Notes: generated from the sequence alone by a model not told the origin. Positions 47,387 through 57,800 are shown, counted from the stretch's first letter. The stretch is DNA of 64,000 nucleotides from Rhodoferax sp. OV413 (GCA_945861785.1 CAMAWD010000004.1:1-64000); one strand, 5' to 3'. A program made the numbers and translations.

Positions 47387-48205
47387 CTAGCGGGTCAGGA
47401 ACTGGTCTGGCAGCGCGGGTTTGCGGATGAACTTCACGCGCTTGAGCCACAGGCGCAACGCCTGCAGGTGGATATGGAAGGCGACACCCAAGGTCATCGC
47501 CGGGTGGCGCCACACGGCCTTGCGGATGGACGAAGCGGTTACCGGCTCCAAGGTGCCGCTGACACTGGTCTGCAAGACCGGGCCGTCGCTGTCGTCGTAG
47601 TCCACCCGTGCGACGGTCTTTTCCACGCCCGCGTGGACCGCCCGCATGAAGCGGAACCGGTACAGGCCCTCGACTTTCAGGAACGGCGATACATGGAATA
47701 CCTTGCTGGCGCTGAGTTCAACGCCATACTTCGGCGCATCGAGCAGGTAGCAGTGGCGTTCGCCGAAAGTGTTGTTGACCTCGGCCACTATGGCGCGCAG
47801 CGACCCGCCGTCGTCGTTGGCCGCGCGGTGGCAATACCAAAAACTCACAGGCTTGAAGGTGTACCCCAGGACCCGCGGATAGCAGTGCAGCCACACCTCG
47901 CCGGTCGCGTCGGTGATGCCTTCACGTTGCAACATGGCGTCGAGCCAGCCGAGCGCGCCACCGTCGGCCGGGCTGCGGCCGTCGCCATGGTCGCGATCGA
48001 AAAAGCTCAATGCTGCGGGCCGATTCCAGGCGAGCGCGGTGTTCGCCGCTGGTGCGGATGCATCGCGCATGGCGCGCATCGGTAGCAGCAGGAAATAGGT
48101 GGGGTACACGAAGCTGTTTTGCGCAGGGCGCAATCGCGAATGCCGGACCGCCCCGAACCCGATCAGCGGAACGGAAGGCGCGGGCAGGGTGGTCGCCAAT
48201 GTCAT
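47387..48205 (-). CDS. DUF1365 protein
   Basis: 272 aa. Family segments include VRHSRLRPAQNSFVYPTYFL, WLHCYPRVLGYTFKPVSFWY, EVNNTFGERHCYLL and KVFHVSPFLKVEGLYRFRF. The family has no settled activity but is almost always beside Cfa-like enzymes and an FAD oxidoreductase, as here. Its start overlaps the oxidoreductase stop by four bases. Confidence 0.9.
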   Translation of the reverse strand: MTLATTLPAPSVPLIGFGAVRHSRLRPAQNSFVYPTYFLLLPMRAMRDASAPAANTALAWNRPAALSFFDRDHGDGRSPADGGALGWLDAMLQREGITDATGEVWLHCYPRVLGYTFKPVSFWYCHRAANDDGGSLRAIVAEVNNTFGERHCYLLDAPKYGVELSASKVFHVSPFLKVEGLYRFRFMRAVHAGVEKTVARVDYDDSDGPVLQTSVSGTLEPVTASSIRKAVWRHPAMTLGVAFHIHLQALRLWLKRVKFIRKPALPDQFLTR

Positions 48206-49527
48206 TTGCCAGCTCCCCCTGGTTTGTGCAAAACATCAAGTATCTGCTGTGCCGCCGCGTTGCCGGACTTGAGACCATCCTCATGAAAACCGTAACCGAG
48301 CCATGCCCCGCTGTAATAGGTGCCTGCCAGCCCCTGGTTGCGGGTTATCCGTGCCTGTGCCCGGGTTGCCGCAGCGTCGAACACCGGATGCGCATAGTCG
48401 AAGTCACCCAGGACGCAGGCCGACGGGATTTCCCGCAACGGATTGAGCGATACCACCACCGGCTGCTGCCAGGGTACGGGTTGCAGCATGTTGATCAGGT
48501 AATGCAGGCAGACCTGGTTGTCCTGCCCGGCTGCACCACCCTGCGGCGGATGGCTCTCATAGTTCCAGGCCGCCCAGGCAGCCTTGCGCGATGGCAGCAC
48601 GGTGGCATCGGTATGAAGAACGGCCCGGTTGCGGTGGTAACGGATCGCGCCCAGGGCCTCGCGTTCTGTTGGTGTCGGGTCGGCGAGCAGGGAGAGTGCC
48701 TGGTCGGAATGCGTCGCGATGACGACTTTGTCGAACAGTTCGGTGCCAGAGTCCGTGGCCAGCAGCACCCCACCACCTTCTGTCTGGCCCCGCCTGCGGA
48801 TCGAGCGGACCGGTGTGTTCAGACGCTTGTCTGCAATGTGCGCCAGAATCTTCGCCACGTAATGGCGCGCGCCGCCCCGCACGGTCCACCACTGCGGACG
48901 GTTTGTCACCTGCAACAGGCCGTGGTTGTGGCAAAACCGGACCATCGTCGCAACTGGAAACCGCAGCATCTGGTCTGTCGGACAGCTCCAGATACAGGCC
49001 ATCATTGGCAGGAAGTACCAGTTGCAGAATGCTTCACCAAAACGGTGTTCGCGCAGGAAATCGCCCAGCGGTTGCTGCATGGACGACTCCAGACCGGACT
49101 CGGCGATGCCGGTGGTCAATGTGTTGAAGCGCAACAGGTCGCGCAACATGCCGAGGAACTGCGGGTTGAACAGGTTGCGGCGTTGCGCGAAGACGGTGTT
49201 CAGGCTGGAGCCGCTCCACTCGATGGACTCGCGGGTGCCATGTGCAGCGACTTGCACCGAGAACGACATGTCGGACTTTGCGGTCTCGACCCCGAGTTCC
49301 TTGAAGAGTGCAATCAGGTGTGGGTAGGTGCGCTCGTTGTAGACCAGGAACCCGGTGTCCACGCCATGCGCGGTTTCGCGTCCGTCGACAGGGAGCGCGA
49401 CGTCCACGGTGTGCGTATGGCCTCCAAAATAGCTGCCAGCCTCGAACAGCGTGATTTCGGTATGCCGTGCAAGGTGGTGCGCAGCAGCCAGCCCTGCAAT
49501 GCCCGACCCGACCACTGCGACCTTCAT
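48202..49527 (-). CDS. FAD-dependent amine-oxidase-type oxidoreductase
   Basis: 441 aa. Opens MKVAVVGSGIAGLAAAHHLA, a Rossmann GxGxxG FAD site, and has an amine-oxidase/desaturase layout with GGARHYVAKIL and the C-terminal FAD motif AGTYYSGAWLGYGFHEDGLK. First gene of the seven-gene operon. Relatives in similar clusters have been linked to modified fatty acids. Upstream is the 369-base spacer shared with the diiron gene. Confidence 0.9.
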   Translation of the reverse strand: MKVAVVGSGIAGLAAAHHLARHTEITLFEAGSYFGGHTHTVDVALPVDGRETAHGVDTGFLVYNERTYPHLIALFKELGVETAKSDMSFSVQVAAHGTRESIEWSGSSLNTVFAQRRNLFNPQFLGMLRDLLRFNTLTTGIAESGLESSMQQPLGDFLREHRFGEAFCNWYFLPMMACIWSCPTDQMLRFPVATMVRFCHNHGLLQVTNRPQWWTVRGGARHYVAKILAHIADKRLNTPVRSIRRRGQTEGGGVLLATDSGTELFDKVVIATHSDQALSLLADPTPTEREALGAIRYHRNRAVLHTDATVLPSRKAAWAAWNYESHPPQGGAAGQDNQVCLHYLINMLQPVPWQQPVVVSLNPLREIPSACVLGDFDYAHPVFDAAATRAQARITRNQGLAGTYYSGAWLGYGFHEDGLKSGNAAAQQILDVLHKPGGAGK

Positions 49528-49896
49528 GGTGTGGGCACCTGAAAATCGAAGCGGGACGACGCTGTCGCCAGGCGCGCCGGACCGACTTCAATACAAGCGC
49601 ACACAGGCGCAGGCAGGGGGCCGCGAAGCATGTGAGACAGGCCCCGCGCGCGCCATGCTGCTGGCCGAACGCAGGCGGTCGGTTTCCCAGGGATTCCTGG
49701 AAAAAACGTGGCGTTGTCAAAGGCCTTTGCGCTGTGCATAAATTATTGTAGACTAATTGGTATTTATGCGACTATACAGTTTATATCGACTTTCAACCTG
49801 TGCGACAGTCGCGCCTGGTCTGGGCGCAACGGGTTCGTTCACACTAGAATTCCAAGGCCGATAACTGGTCGTCAGGATTGTCCAAAAAGGCGCTTC
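49528..49896. other. Divergent spacer between lipid operon and diiron gene
   Basis: 369 bases without a gene. The right part (about 49731-49800) is strikingly A/T-rich against the background and contains the inverted repeat at 49736-49769. Promoters for both transcription units should be here. I could not assign firm -35/-10 boxes. Confidence 0.6.
49736..49769. promoter_or_regulatory. Possible regulator operator (8-bp inverted repeat)
   Basis: GCATAAAT (49736-49743) and ATTTATGC (49762-49769) are perfect inverted copies 18 bases apart, in the A/T-rich part of the spacer. Size and spacing suit a dimeric regulator. The repeat lies between a lipid-modification operon and a putative desaturase-like gene. 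Confidence 0.5.
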
Positions 49897-50766
49897 ATGC
49901 TCTATCCCGAACTATTCAAGCAATTGGAGTCTGTCCGTTGGGACATGTCCCGGGATATCCCGTGGGACACTTTTGACGCATCCCGGCTGACGGACGAACA
50001 GGCGCAAACGATCAAGCTCAACGCGATCACCGAGTGGGCGGCGCTGCCCGCCACCGAGATGTTCCTGCGCGACAACCGGCATGACAGCGATTTCTCCGCC
50101 TTCATGTCGATCTGGTTCTTCGAGGAACAAAAACACTCCCTGGTGCTGATGGAGTACTTGCGCCGGTTCCGGCCCGACCTGCAACCGACCGAGGCCGAAT
50201 TGCATGACGTTCGCTTCGAGTTCGATCCGGCACCGGCGCTAGAGACACTGATGCTGCATTTCTGCGGCGAGATTCGCCTGAACCACTGGTACCGGCGGGC
50301 GAGCCAGTGGCACACGGAACCCGTCATCAAGAACATCTACACCCGCCTGAGCCAGGACGAGGCGCGCCATGGGGGCGCCTACCTCAAATACATGAAGCAG
50401 GCCATAGGCCGGTTCGGGCTGGAGGCCAAAAGTGCATTCGCCAAGGTCGGGGTGCTGATGGCCAGTGCCCGGCGAACCGCCCAAGCGCTCCATCCCACCA
50501 ACCTGCACGTCAACAAGGCGCTTTTTCCGCGCGATACGGTCCAGAGCCGCATGCCAAATCCGCAGTGGCTGGAGCATTGGCTTGACCAGCAGATCAAGTT
50601 CGACGCAGTGTGGGAGACCCGTGTGGTGGACCGCATCCTGCACAACCTCGGTCTGTTGCTGGAGCGCAGTTTCGGCACCGTGCAGGAACTCAACAAGTAC
50701 CGCAAGGAACTGGCGCGCGAGCTTGCCGCCACTTTGGCCGAGCCAGCATCACCACGGGCGGTTTGA
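49897..50766 (+). CDS. Ferritin-like diiron protein (acyl-ACP-desaturase-like)
   Basis: 289 aa; ATG 49897 begins MLYPELFKQLESVRWD. A complete diiron site is visible in a twofold pattern: Glu46, then Glu77-x-x-His80 (EEQKH); Glu125, then Glu155-x-x-His158 (DEARH). The spacing matches four-helix-bundle diiron oxidases and soluble acyl-ACP desaturases. It is divergent from the lipid operon, so fatty-acid desaturation or oxygenation is a reasonable guess. The 3' end overlaps the next gene by 18 bases. Confidence 0.8.
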   Translation: MLYPELFKQLESVRWDMSRDIPWDTFDASRLTDEQAQTIKLNAITEWAALPATEMFLRDNRHDSDFSAFMSIWFFEEQKHSLVLMEYLRRFRPDLQPTEAELHDVRFEFDPAPALETLMLHFCGEIRLNHWYRRASQWHTEPVIKNIYTRLSQDEARHGGAYLKYMKQAIGRFGLEAKSAFAKVGVLMASARRTAQALHPTNLHVNKALFPRDTVQSRMPNPQWLEHWLDQQIKFDAVWETRVVDRILHNLGLLLERSFGTVQELNKYRKELARELAATLAEPASPRAV

Positions 50767-51981
50767 GGCGGGTCCGCTGGTCAGCGCCAGCATGCGCTCC
50801 AGGTTGAACTGGACCTTGCATTCGTGGCGGGCAACGCCGGCGACAATCCTGAATTCGCGCAAGGCGGTGTCCCGGGCCACGTGCTCTCCGGTTGCAAAAC
50901 CGTCCCGATTGACCAGCACGGCGACCCGTGGCGTGGTGGTGTTGGCGCCCCGGCGCACGACCACGCCGGTTTCGTTGTTGGCCAGCCGCACCAGCGAGCC
51001 CGGGGAGTAGACACCGACCGCCTTGATCAGCGCCGCACCGGCCTCGTCGATCTGCCGGTTTTCGTCGAAGTAGCAGGCCTGCATGGCGGCAGCAGCAGGG
51101 TCCGGGCGGCGGGACGCCCGTGGTGCCAGCCGTGCGGCAAACATGTCGGCACGTTGAATCAGCCGGGCCATGCGTTGCGCCAGTGTGCGAGAGGACAACG
51201 CGCCCGGGCCGGTGCTGTGGTGATCGCGTATAGCCTCCAGCCAGTCCGGGTCGTGCAGCCCCATCTTCTTGAGCAGCTCGGCCGAGCGCTGCGGGTGCTG
51301 GTGGATCCGCTGGCGTTGGTCGCTGGTCGGCAACTCCCGCTGCCCGGCAAGGGTGTCCTGCAGGCTGGTCATTCCGACGTTCATCGTGAGCGCGGCCTTG
51401 CACAGCGTGCCCTGGTCACGTTCGGGCCATTCCAGCACTTCTCTGGCCGCCAGTCCGCAGACCACACTGACCAGCATGGCGTGTGTGGCACTGTACAGGT
51501 CGAATTCGGTGGCGGCCAGGTGGAACAACGCAAAAAGGGCGCCGTCCGGATTGCGGCGCGACCATCGGTCAAGCCGTGTATGCAAGCTCTCGAGGTCGTC
51601 CGGAAAATTGACGGTATTCAGGTCGCGCAGCACCCGGTTGCCCTGCACTTGCAGATCCAGCCAGTTTGGGGTGTCCACTCCCAGGTAGTCCCGGTTGACG
51701 CCCAGGTCGCGCGTCGTGAGTTTCGCCTGGGCGATCTTGCCCAGGGGGCGGTCTTCCCGGACCAACTCGAAAAGTTTGCCGACAAACGCTTTCTGGTGGC
51801 GTTCGGACTCAGACACATCGACAAAGAACCCCAGCCCGCGCCCACGCATGGCCTCCAGATCGGCCCGCGATCCAATCACGTAGCCCTTGCGGGCCAGCAG
51901 GATTCCGGTCTCGTCGCGCAACGCGAACGGGAGCGGTTGCCCGATCATGATCGATTCATTGGTGACCTGGACGAGGTTCAT
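50749..51981 (-). CDS. Degenerate HD-GYP-type protein
   Basis: 410 aa; ATG 51981 (MNLVQVTNESIMIGQPLPFA) chosen over a longer leader. An N-terminal region of about 120 residues precedes an HD-like domain (about 150-330). His167 (SATHAML), IHQHP (226-230) and HH (254-255) are kept, but the HD dipeptide of HDIGK reads Met200-Asn201 (LTMNVGM) and the GYP motif is absent. The C-terminus has SPGSLVRLANNETGVVVRR as in HD-GYP relatives. Catalysis on c-di-GMP is doubtful; a binding or scaffold role is more likely. Confidence 0.8.
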   Translation of the reverse strand: MNLVQVTNESIMIGQPLPFALRDETGILLARKGYVIGSRADLEAMRGRGLGFFVDVSESERHQKAFVGKLFELVREDRPLGKIAQAKLTTRDLGVNRDYLGVDTPNWLDLQVQGNRVLRDLNTVNFPDDLESLHTRLDRWSRRNPDGALFALFHLAATEFDLYSATHAMLVSVVCGLAAREVLEWPERDQGTLCKAALTMNVGMTSLQDTLAGQRELPTSDQRQRIHQHPQRSAELLKKMGLHDPDWLEAIRDHHSTGPGALSSRTLAQRMARLIQRADMFAARLAPRASRRPDPAAAAMQACYFDENRQIDEAGAALIKAVGVYSPGSLVRLANNETGVVVRRGANTTTPRVAVLVNRDGFATGEHVARDTALREFRIVAGVARHECKVQFNLERMLALTSGPASNRPW

Positions 51982-52098
51982 GGGTGGTGGAAGGTATGCC
52001 CAAGGCCGTTGGACACCGTCAGGCTCAAGCTTACGCCCACGCAGCTGACCCGATTGCTTGGCCAGACGGAGAAACACCGTTTATTTTTGGAGCTTTCT

Positions 52099-54843
52099 TC
52101 AGGTCTGCGCGCCATTTCCCTGGCCAAACACTGCATCCCATAGCGCGAGGACTGAATCCCGCGGCCCCACCAACTGCGTGGCGTCGACCTGTGTGGGCTC
52201 TTCGTTCAGCCGCGCGTGGTGCTGAACACGGCGCAGTTCCCGATAGGCCTCGGCCGCCGCAGCTCCGATGCCATCGGGCAGCAGTCCGACATCCTGCGCC
52301 AGTTGCAGCAGGGCAATGTTCCCTGCGTTGTCGATCAGTCCGGGGTGGCTGCCTCCCTGCGACAGGACCAGGTATTGCACGACGAACTCGACGTCCACCA
52401 TGCCGCCACGGCTGTGCTTGACATCGAACTTTTGGGGGTCGACCCGGTGCGCGGCGCGCACCTTTTCGCGCATGCCGATGATTTCCGCCCGCAGGCTCTC
52501 GCGCTGGCGAGGGGCAGTGACCACTGCACTGCGGATCTTGTCGAAGCGCTCACGCATCGAGGCGTTGCCCAGCACGAAACGAGCCCGTGTCATGGCTTGG
52601 TGCTCCCAGGTCCATGCAGTGTTGCTGCCACGCTGCTGCTGGTAATTCGCGTAGGCGTCGAAGGTGCTCACCAGCAGGCCCGAGTTGCCGTTCGGACGCA
52701 AGGCAGTGTCGATCTCGTAAAGGTCGCCCTCGCCGGTCTTGACGGTCAGCCAGTTGATGAGTTTTCGCACAAGGGCCGAATACGCCTCGGATGCGCGTTC
52801 GTCGGGGTCCTCGTAGACAAAGACGATGTCGAGGTCGCTGCCGTATCCCAGCTCCTTGCCGCCGAGCTTGCCGTAGGCGATGATCGCAAACTGGGGCTCG
52901 TCACGGTGACGCTGCCGCGTGCGGGCCCAGCACCATTGGCTTGTGGTGCGCAGCATGCTTTGCGCCAGCGCGCTCAGGTCGTCCGCCACCTGCTCCACCG
53001 TCAACCGGCCTTCCACATCGCGCGCCAGGGTGCGGAAGACTTCGGCGTGGTGTGCGCGGCGCAGCAGGTTGAGCAAGGCCTCGTCATCGTCCTCGGCGGT
53101 GGTGGCCAGCGCGGCGCGCCGGTGCTCCAGCTCGGCTTCGAACTCCGCTGGCTCGAAGCGTTCGCCCAGCATGGTGTCGTTGGCGAGTTCATCGATCACG
53201 CCCGGATGAAGAAGCAGGTACCTTGCCGGCCAACGGGCATTCCCCAGAAGCCGCAGCAACCGCTGGTGCACGGTTGGGCGCTCCAGCAGCAGCGCCAGGT
53301 AGCTTTCGCGCCGAAGCAGAGGCTCGATCCAGTCGGCCAGGCGCACCCCCGCCTCTTCGCTCACGGAACCGTCGCGGATCCAGGCACTCGTGCGTGCCAG
53401 CAGGCGCACCAGCCGCTGGCGTGACTCGTCGCGCAAGGCCAGGAAGCGCGGATGTTCGCGCCAGGCCCCAAGCCGATCCCGGAAACTGGCCGGAAGTCCT
53501 TCCAGAAATTCAGCGAAATCCATGGATGGTGCGGCACCGGCGGGACCGCCATTGCAGGATTTGCACTCGGGTTGCCCTCCACCGAGCAGGGCATCGAACT
53601 CCTGCGCGACCACTTCGCGGTGGCGGTCGAGCTCTGCCAGGAACGGTCGCGTGTCGCCGTGGCCCATGGCCTCGGCCAGCCAGGCGAGGTCATCGTCCCG
53701 GGTCGGCAGCACATGCGTTTGCTGGTCATCAAGGTACTGGATGCGGTGTTCCAGGCAACGCAGGAAGACATAGGCAGAGGCAAGCGCAGCAGCAGTGGCC
53801 GGTGACATCAGGCCGGCGCGTGACAGACGGGGCAGCGCATCGAGCGTGGCGCGGGTACGCAGTTCCGGAAACTGGCCGCCACGCACGACCTGGAGCAGTT
53901 GCACGATGAATTCGATCTCGCGGATGCCACCGCGAGAGAGCTTGACGTCGTTGGTGCGTTCCGGATGGCCGGCGCTGCGCCGGGCGGCGTGTGCCCGGAT
54001 CTGGCGATGCAGCACGCGCAATGCGTCGAACACGTTGTAGTCCAGGTAACGCCGGAACACAAAAGGCAGCACCACGGAACGCAGGTTGTCGGCCGAACCG
54101 CTGGCCACACAATCCAGGGGCGCGACTATGCGGCTCTTGAGCCATGCAAACCGCTCCCACTCGCGGCCCTGTACATGGAAATACTCTTCGAGTGCGCCCA
54201 GCGAGATCGCCGCAGGGCCGGAGTTGCCGTTGGGGCGCAATGCCAGGTCCACGCGGAACACGAAGCCATGGTCGGTGGTGTCACCGATCAAGCTGTAGAT
54301 GGCGCGCACCACCTTGCCGAAATACTCCTGGTTGGAAATGCGGTTGCGGCCCTCGGCGTTGCCGCTCGTCTCGCCATCCTGGTCGTACACGTAGATCAGG
54401 TCGATGTCGCTCGAGACGTTGAGCTCGCGTGCTCCCAGCTTGCCCATGCCCACCACCCACAACCGTGCGCGCTGTCCGTCTGCACCCAATGGTGCGCCGT
54501 ACTGTAGATCGAGGGTCGCCTGCGCCTGGGTGCAGACCAGGTCGAGCGCGAATTCAGCCAACACGGTCATTGCCCCGGTGACTTGCTGCATCGACACCGC
54601 GCCAGTGCAGTCCAGGGTCAGCAGGCGCTCCAGCACCAATTGGCGGGTGACCCGCAACGCGCAGGGCAGATCGAGGCCGTCGGAACGCAGCTGCGCGCAC
54701 AGTGCTGCCATGTGCTGGCGCTCAGGAATGCCCTGCGCGAGCAAACCGGCTTCGGCGGGATATCGACGTCTGACCCGTTGGCCAAAACGTGGGTAGGCAG
54801 CTGTCGTCGCAACGGGGGGGGCCTGCTGACCGAGGCGGGTCAT
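52099..54843 (-). CDS. glnE: Glutamine synthetase adenylyltransferase/deadenylase
   Basis: Bifunctional nitrogen regulator that adenylylates and deadenylylates GlnA under PII control, 914 aa, normal length. Both nucleotidyltransferase domains are present: MGKLGARELNVSSDIDLIYV (about 152-171) and AYGKLGGKELGYGSDLDIVF (about 656-675). KHSRGGMVDVEFVVQYLVL and KLSRGGIREIEFIVQLLQV mark the GlnE linkers. The start lies 27 bases from the divergent YhdP-like gene; AAGGAG sits at 54857-54862. Confidence 0.95.
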   Translation of the reverse strand: MTRLGQQAPPVATTAAYPRFGQRVRRRYPAEAGLLAQGIPERQHMAALCAQLRSDGLDLPCALRVTRQLVLERLLTLDCTGAVSMQQVTGAMTVLAEFALDLVCTQAQATLDLQYGAPLGADGQRARLWVVGMGKLGARELNVSSDIDLIYVYDQDGETSGNAEGRNRISNQEYFGKVVRAIYSLIGDTTDHGFVFRVDLALRPNGNSGPAAISLGALEEYFHVQGREWERFAWLKSRIVAPLDCVASGSADNLRSVVLPFVFRRYLDYNVFDALRVLHRQIRAHAARRSAGHPERTNDVKLSRGGIREIEFIVQLLQVVRGGQFPELRTRATLDALPRLSRAGLMSPATAAALASAYVFLRCLEHRIQYLDDQQTHVLPTRDDDLAWLAEAMGHGDTRPFLAELDRHREVVAQEFDALLGGGQPECKSCNGGPAGAAPSMDFAEFLEGLPASFRDRLGAWREHPRFLALRDESRQRLVRLLARTSAWIRDGSVSEEAGVRLADWIEPLLRRESYLALLLERPTVHQRLLRLLGNARWPARYLLLHPGVIDELANDTMLGERFEPAEFEAELEHRRAALATTAEDDDEALLNLLRRAHHAEVFRTLARDVEGRLTVEQVADDLSALAQSMLRTTSQWCWARTRQRHRDEPQFAIIAYGKLGGKELGYGSDLDIVFVYEDPDERASEAYSALVRKLINWLTVKTGEGDLYEIDTALRPNGNSGLLVSTFDAYANYQQQRGSNTAWTWEHQAMTRARFVLGNASMRERFDKIRSAVVTAPRQRESLRAEIIGMREKVRAAHRVDPQKFDVKHSRGGMVDVEFVVQYLVLSQGGSHPGLIDNAGNIALLQLAQDVGLLPDGIGAAAAEAYRELRRVQHHARLNEEPTQVDATQLVGPRDSVLALWDAVFGQGNGAQT

Positions 54844-54870
54844 AATTCTTGACAGACTCCTTCTCTCACC

Positions 54871-57800
54871 ATGGATGACCAGACGCCCACACCATCGCCG
54901 CTATTGAAGGTGTTCGCCTTTGTCGTTCGGTGGTCGCTGGGCGTGCTGCTGCTTGCGTGGTTCATGTTCGCGGCTGGGTGGGGTGCACTGCATTTGCTCA
55001 TTGTGCCGCGAATCGGCGAGCTGCGCCCACAGTTGGAGGCAAGTGCGTCGCGGGCATTGGGCGTCACGGTGCGTATCGGGGCAATCTCGGCCTACTCCAC
55101 CGGCATGATCCCGGCATTCGAGCTGGTCAATGTCCGGTTGCTGGATGCGCAGGGTCGCGACGCTTTGCGCCTGCCCCGTGTTCTGTTTTCGTTGTCGCCG
55201 AGGTCCGTGCTTGGTTTGCAGTTCGATCAGCTCTACGTGGACCGGCCTACGCTGGACGTGCGCCGCGCGGCCGACGGCAGGTTTTTTGTCGCCGGGCTCG
55301 ACACGTCGAAGGGGCAGGAAGCCGACAGCCGTTTGCTGGACCAGATCTTCTCCCAACCCGAGTTTGTCATCCGCCAGGGTTCCGTATTGTGGACCGACGA
55401 GCTGCGCGGTGTGCCAACGCTGGCCTTGCACGATGTCGATCTGGTGCTGCGCAACACGGCGCGCCGGCATGAGCTTCGCATCGATGCAACGCCGCCGTCG
55501 GACTGGGGCGACCGCTTCGGGCTGGTAGCCCGGTTCGAGCAGCCATTCCTGTCCATGGACAACGGCCGCTGGCGGGACTGGTCGGGCCAGGCATTCGCCC
55601 ACTTCTCGCGCGTCGATGTATCGCAGCTCAAGCGCTACGCGGATCTCGGCGTGGACATTCAGCAGGGCCGTGGTGCGGTGCGCGCATGGGTCGATGTGCG
55701 ACGTGCCAAAGTTGTTGCCGCGACTGCCGACCTTGCGCTGGCAGACGTCTCGACACAGCTTGGTCCGACGTTGGAACCGCTGCAACTTGCATCGATGTCA
55801 GGGCGACTGGCCGCAAAATTGGCACCAGGAACCCTGGAACTTGCCACCCAGGATCTCGCGTTCGATACGCCGCAGGGCCTGCGCTGGCCGGGCGGAAATA
55901 TCCAGCTGACGCAAACCGATGCCAATGCCACACGAGCAGCACATGGCGAAATGGTTGCCGACCGGCTGGACCTTGCCGCCCTGACACAGATTGCGACCCG
56001 GCTGCCGCTCGGTGCCCAAATCCACGGCGCCCTGGCGCGCCATGCCCCGCGCGGCTTGGTCGAGCGTCTCAAGGCCAAGTGGCAGGGGCCCGCCGACGCA
56101 ATCGACCAGTACCAGGTCCAGGGGCGGGTGCAGCAACTCGAGGTGCAGGCCCTCCCAGCGCAAGCGGCCGGCAACGATATTGCCATCGGCACGCCCGGCA
56201 TCCGTGGGGCGGCGGTTGAATTCGACCTGAACCAGTCCTCCGGCCGTGCAAGTCTGGTGCTTCAGGGTGGTTCGGTCACGCTGCCTGGCATGTTCGACGA
56301 GCCGGTTATCCCGCTGACGCAGCTGGTGGCCGATATGGCGTGGCAGAAGAAAAATGGGAAGGTGCTGGTCCAAATTCCCAAGATGCGGTTCTCCAACCAG
56401 GACACCGAAGGCGAGTTGCAACTCAAATGGCAGACTGGCGACCCGGAGCGGGCGCAAGGTCAGGCGCGTTACCCCGGCGTGCTCGACCTGCAGGGAAACC
56501 TGACCCGTAGCGTCGCGTCGCGTGTGCACCGTTACCTGCCCCTGGTGTTGCACAAGGAGGTGCGCGAGTATGTGCGCGACGCGGTTCTGGGTGGTACATC
56601 CTCCAAGGTCCGGTTCAAGGTTCGGGGCGACCTGTGGGATATGCCGTTTGCGGACCCGAAGCTCGGGGAGTTCTCGATTGCTGCCGATGTCAAGGATGGC
56701 GTCCTGGCCTATGTTCCACGGGCCTACCAGGGTGCCGACAGCCTCCCCTGGCCGGTGCTCAACCAGGTGGCAGGCGAGCTGGTGTTGGATCGCAAGAGCC
56801 TGCTGGTTCGCGGCGCGCGCGCCGGTTTGCAAGGATTGCCAGCGGTGCAGATTTCCAGGGTTGAGGTGCAGATTGCCGACTTGACGCAGCCAGCTGTTGT
56901 CGCCATCGGCTTTGACGCCCGGGCCCCCATGGCCGACCTGCTTGCCCTCGTGAACGGGTCGCCCCTGGGTGCCTTGAGCGCAAACGCACTCACCCAGGCC
57001 AGTGCCACCGGGACTGCCGACGCGCGGCTCAGTTTGAACCTGCCGATTCAGGCGCTCGACAAGTCGACGGTGCAGGGCAATCTGGTGTTGGCCGGCAATG
57101 ATGTGCAGATTTCGCCGGACATCCCGCGCCTGACCCGCGCGCGCGGCACAGTGGGATTCACCGAGTCCGGTTTTTCACTTGCCGGCGTGCAAGGCCGCAT
57201 GTTGGGTGGGGATGTTCGCCTGGACGGCGGCACGCTGCCTGTGGCGGTTTCCGACGGGCCGGCGCAACGGTCGGCGCCGACGATGGCGATCCGCGTCCAG
57301 GGTGTGGCGAGCGCCGAGGGTTTGCGCCAGGCGCGCGAGCTCGGCCTGGTGTCGCGCATCGCGCAACGTGCCAGCGGCAGCGCAGCCTATGTCGCCAACC
57401 TGGCCCTGCGCGCGTCAGTGCCGGAGTTCTCGCTGTCCAGCAACCTGACTGGCATGGCGCTGGACCTGCCGGCGCCGCTTTCCAAGAGCGCGGAGACCGC
57501 CCTGCCGATGCGGCTGGAATCGGCGCTGGTGCGCGAGTCGCTGGCACCGGGGGCTGGCGGGCGTGTGCGTTTGCAGGACCAACTCGTGGCGGACTTCGGG
57601 CGCATCGGTTCGGTCACCTATGTGCGCGACCTGTCGGGCGCCGAGCCGCGGGTGGTACGCGGTGCGATCTCCATTGGCCTGGCGCCCGATGAGAGTGCAC
57701 CACTGCCGCCAGAGGGCGTGCTGGCCAACATCAACCTGGGCAGTTTCGATGTCGATGCGTGGGGCGCTGTTCTGGCCGAGGCGTCCGGCACACGCCTGGC

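Noticed and set aside
49683-49703. Hairpin TTTCCCAGG/CCTGGAAA as a terminator
   Set aside because: The stem has a bulge, and no T-run follows in either direction of transcription of the flanking genes.
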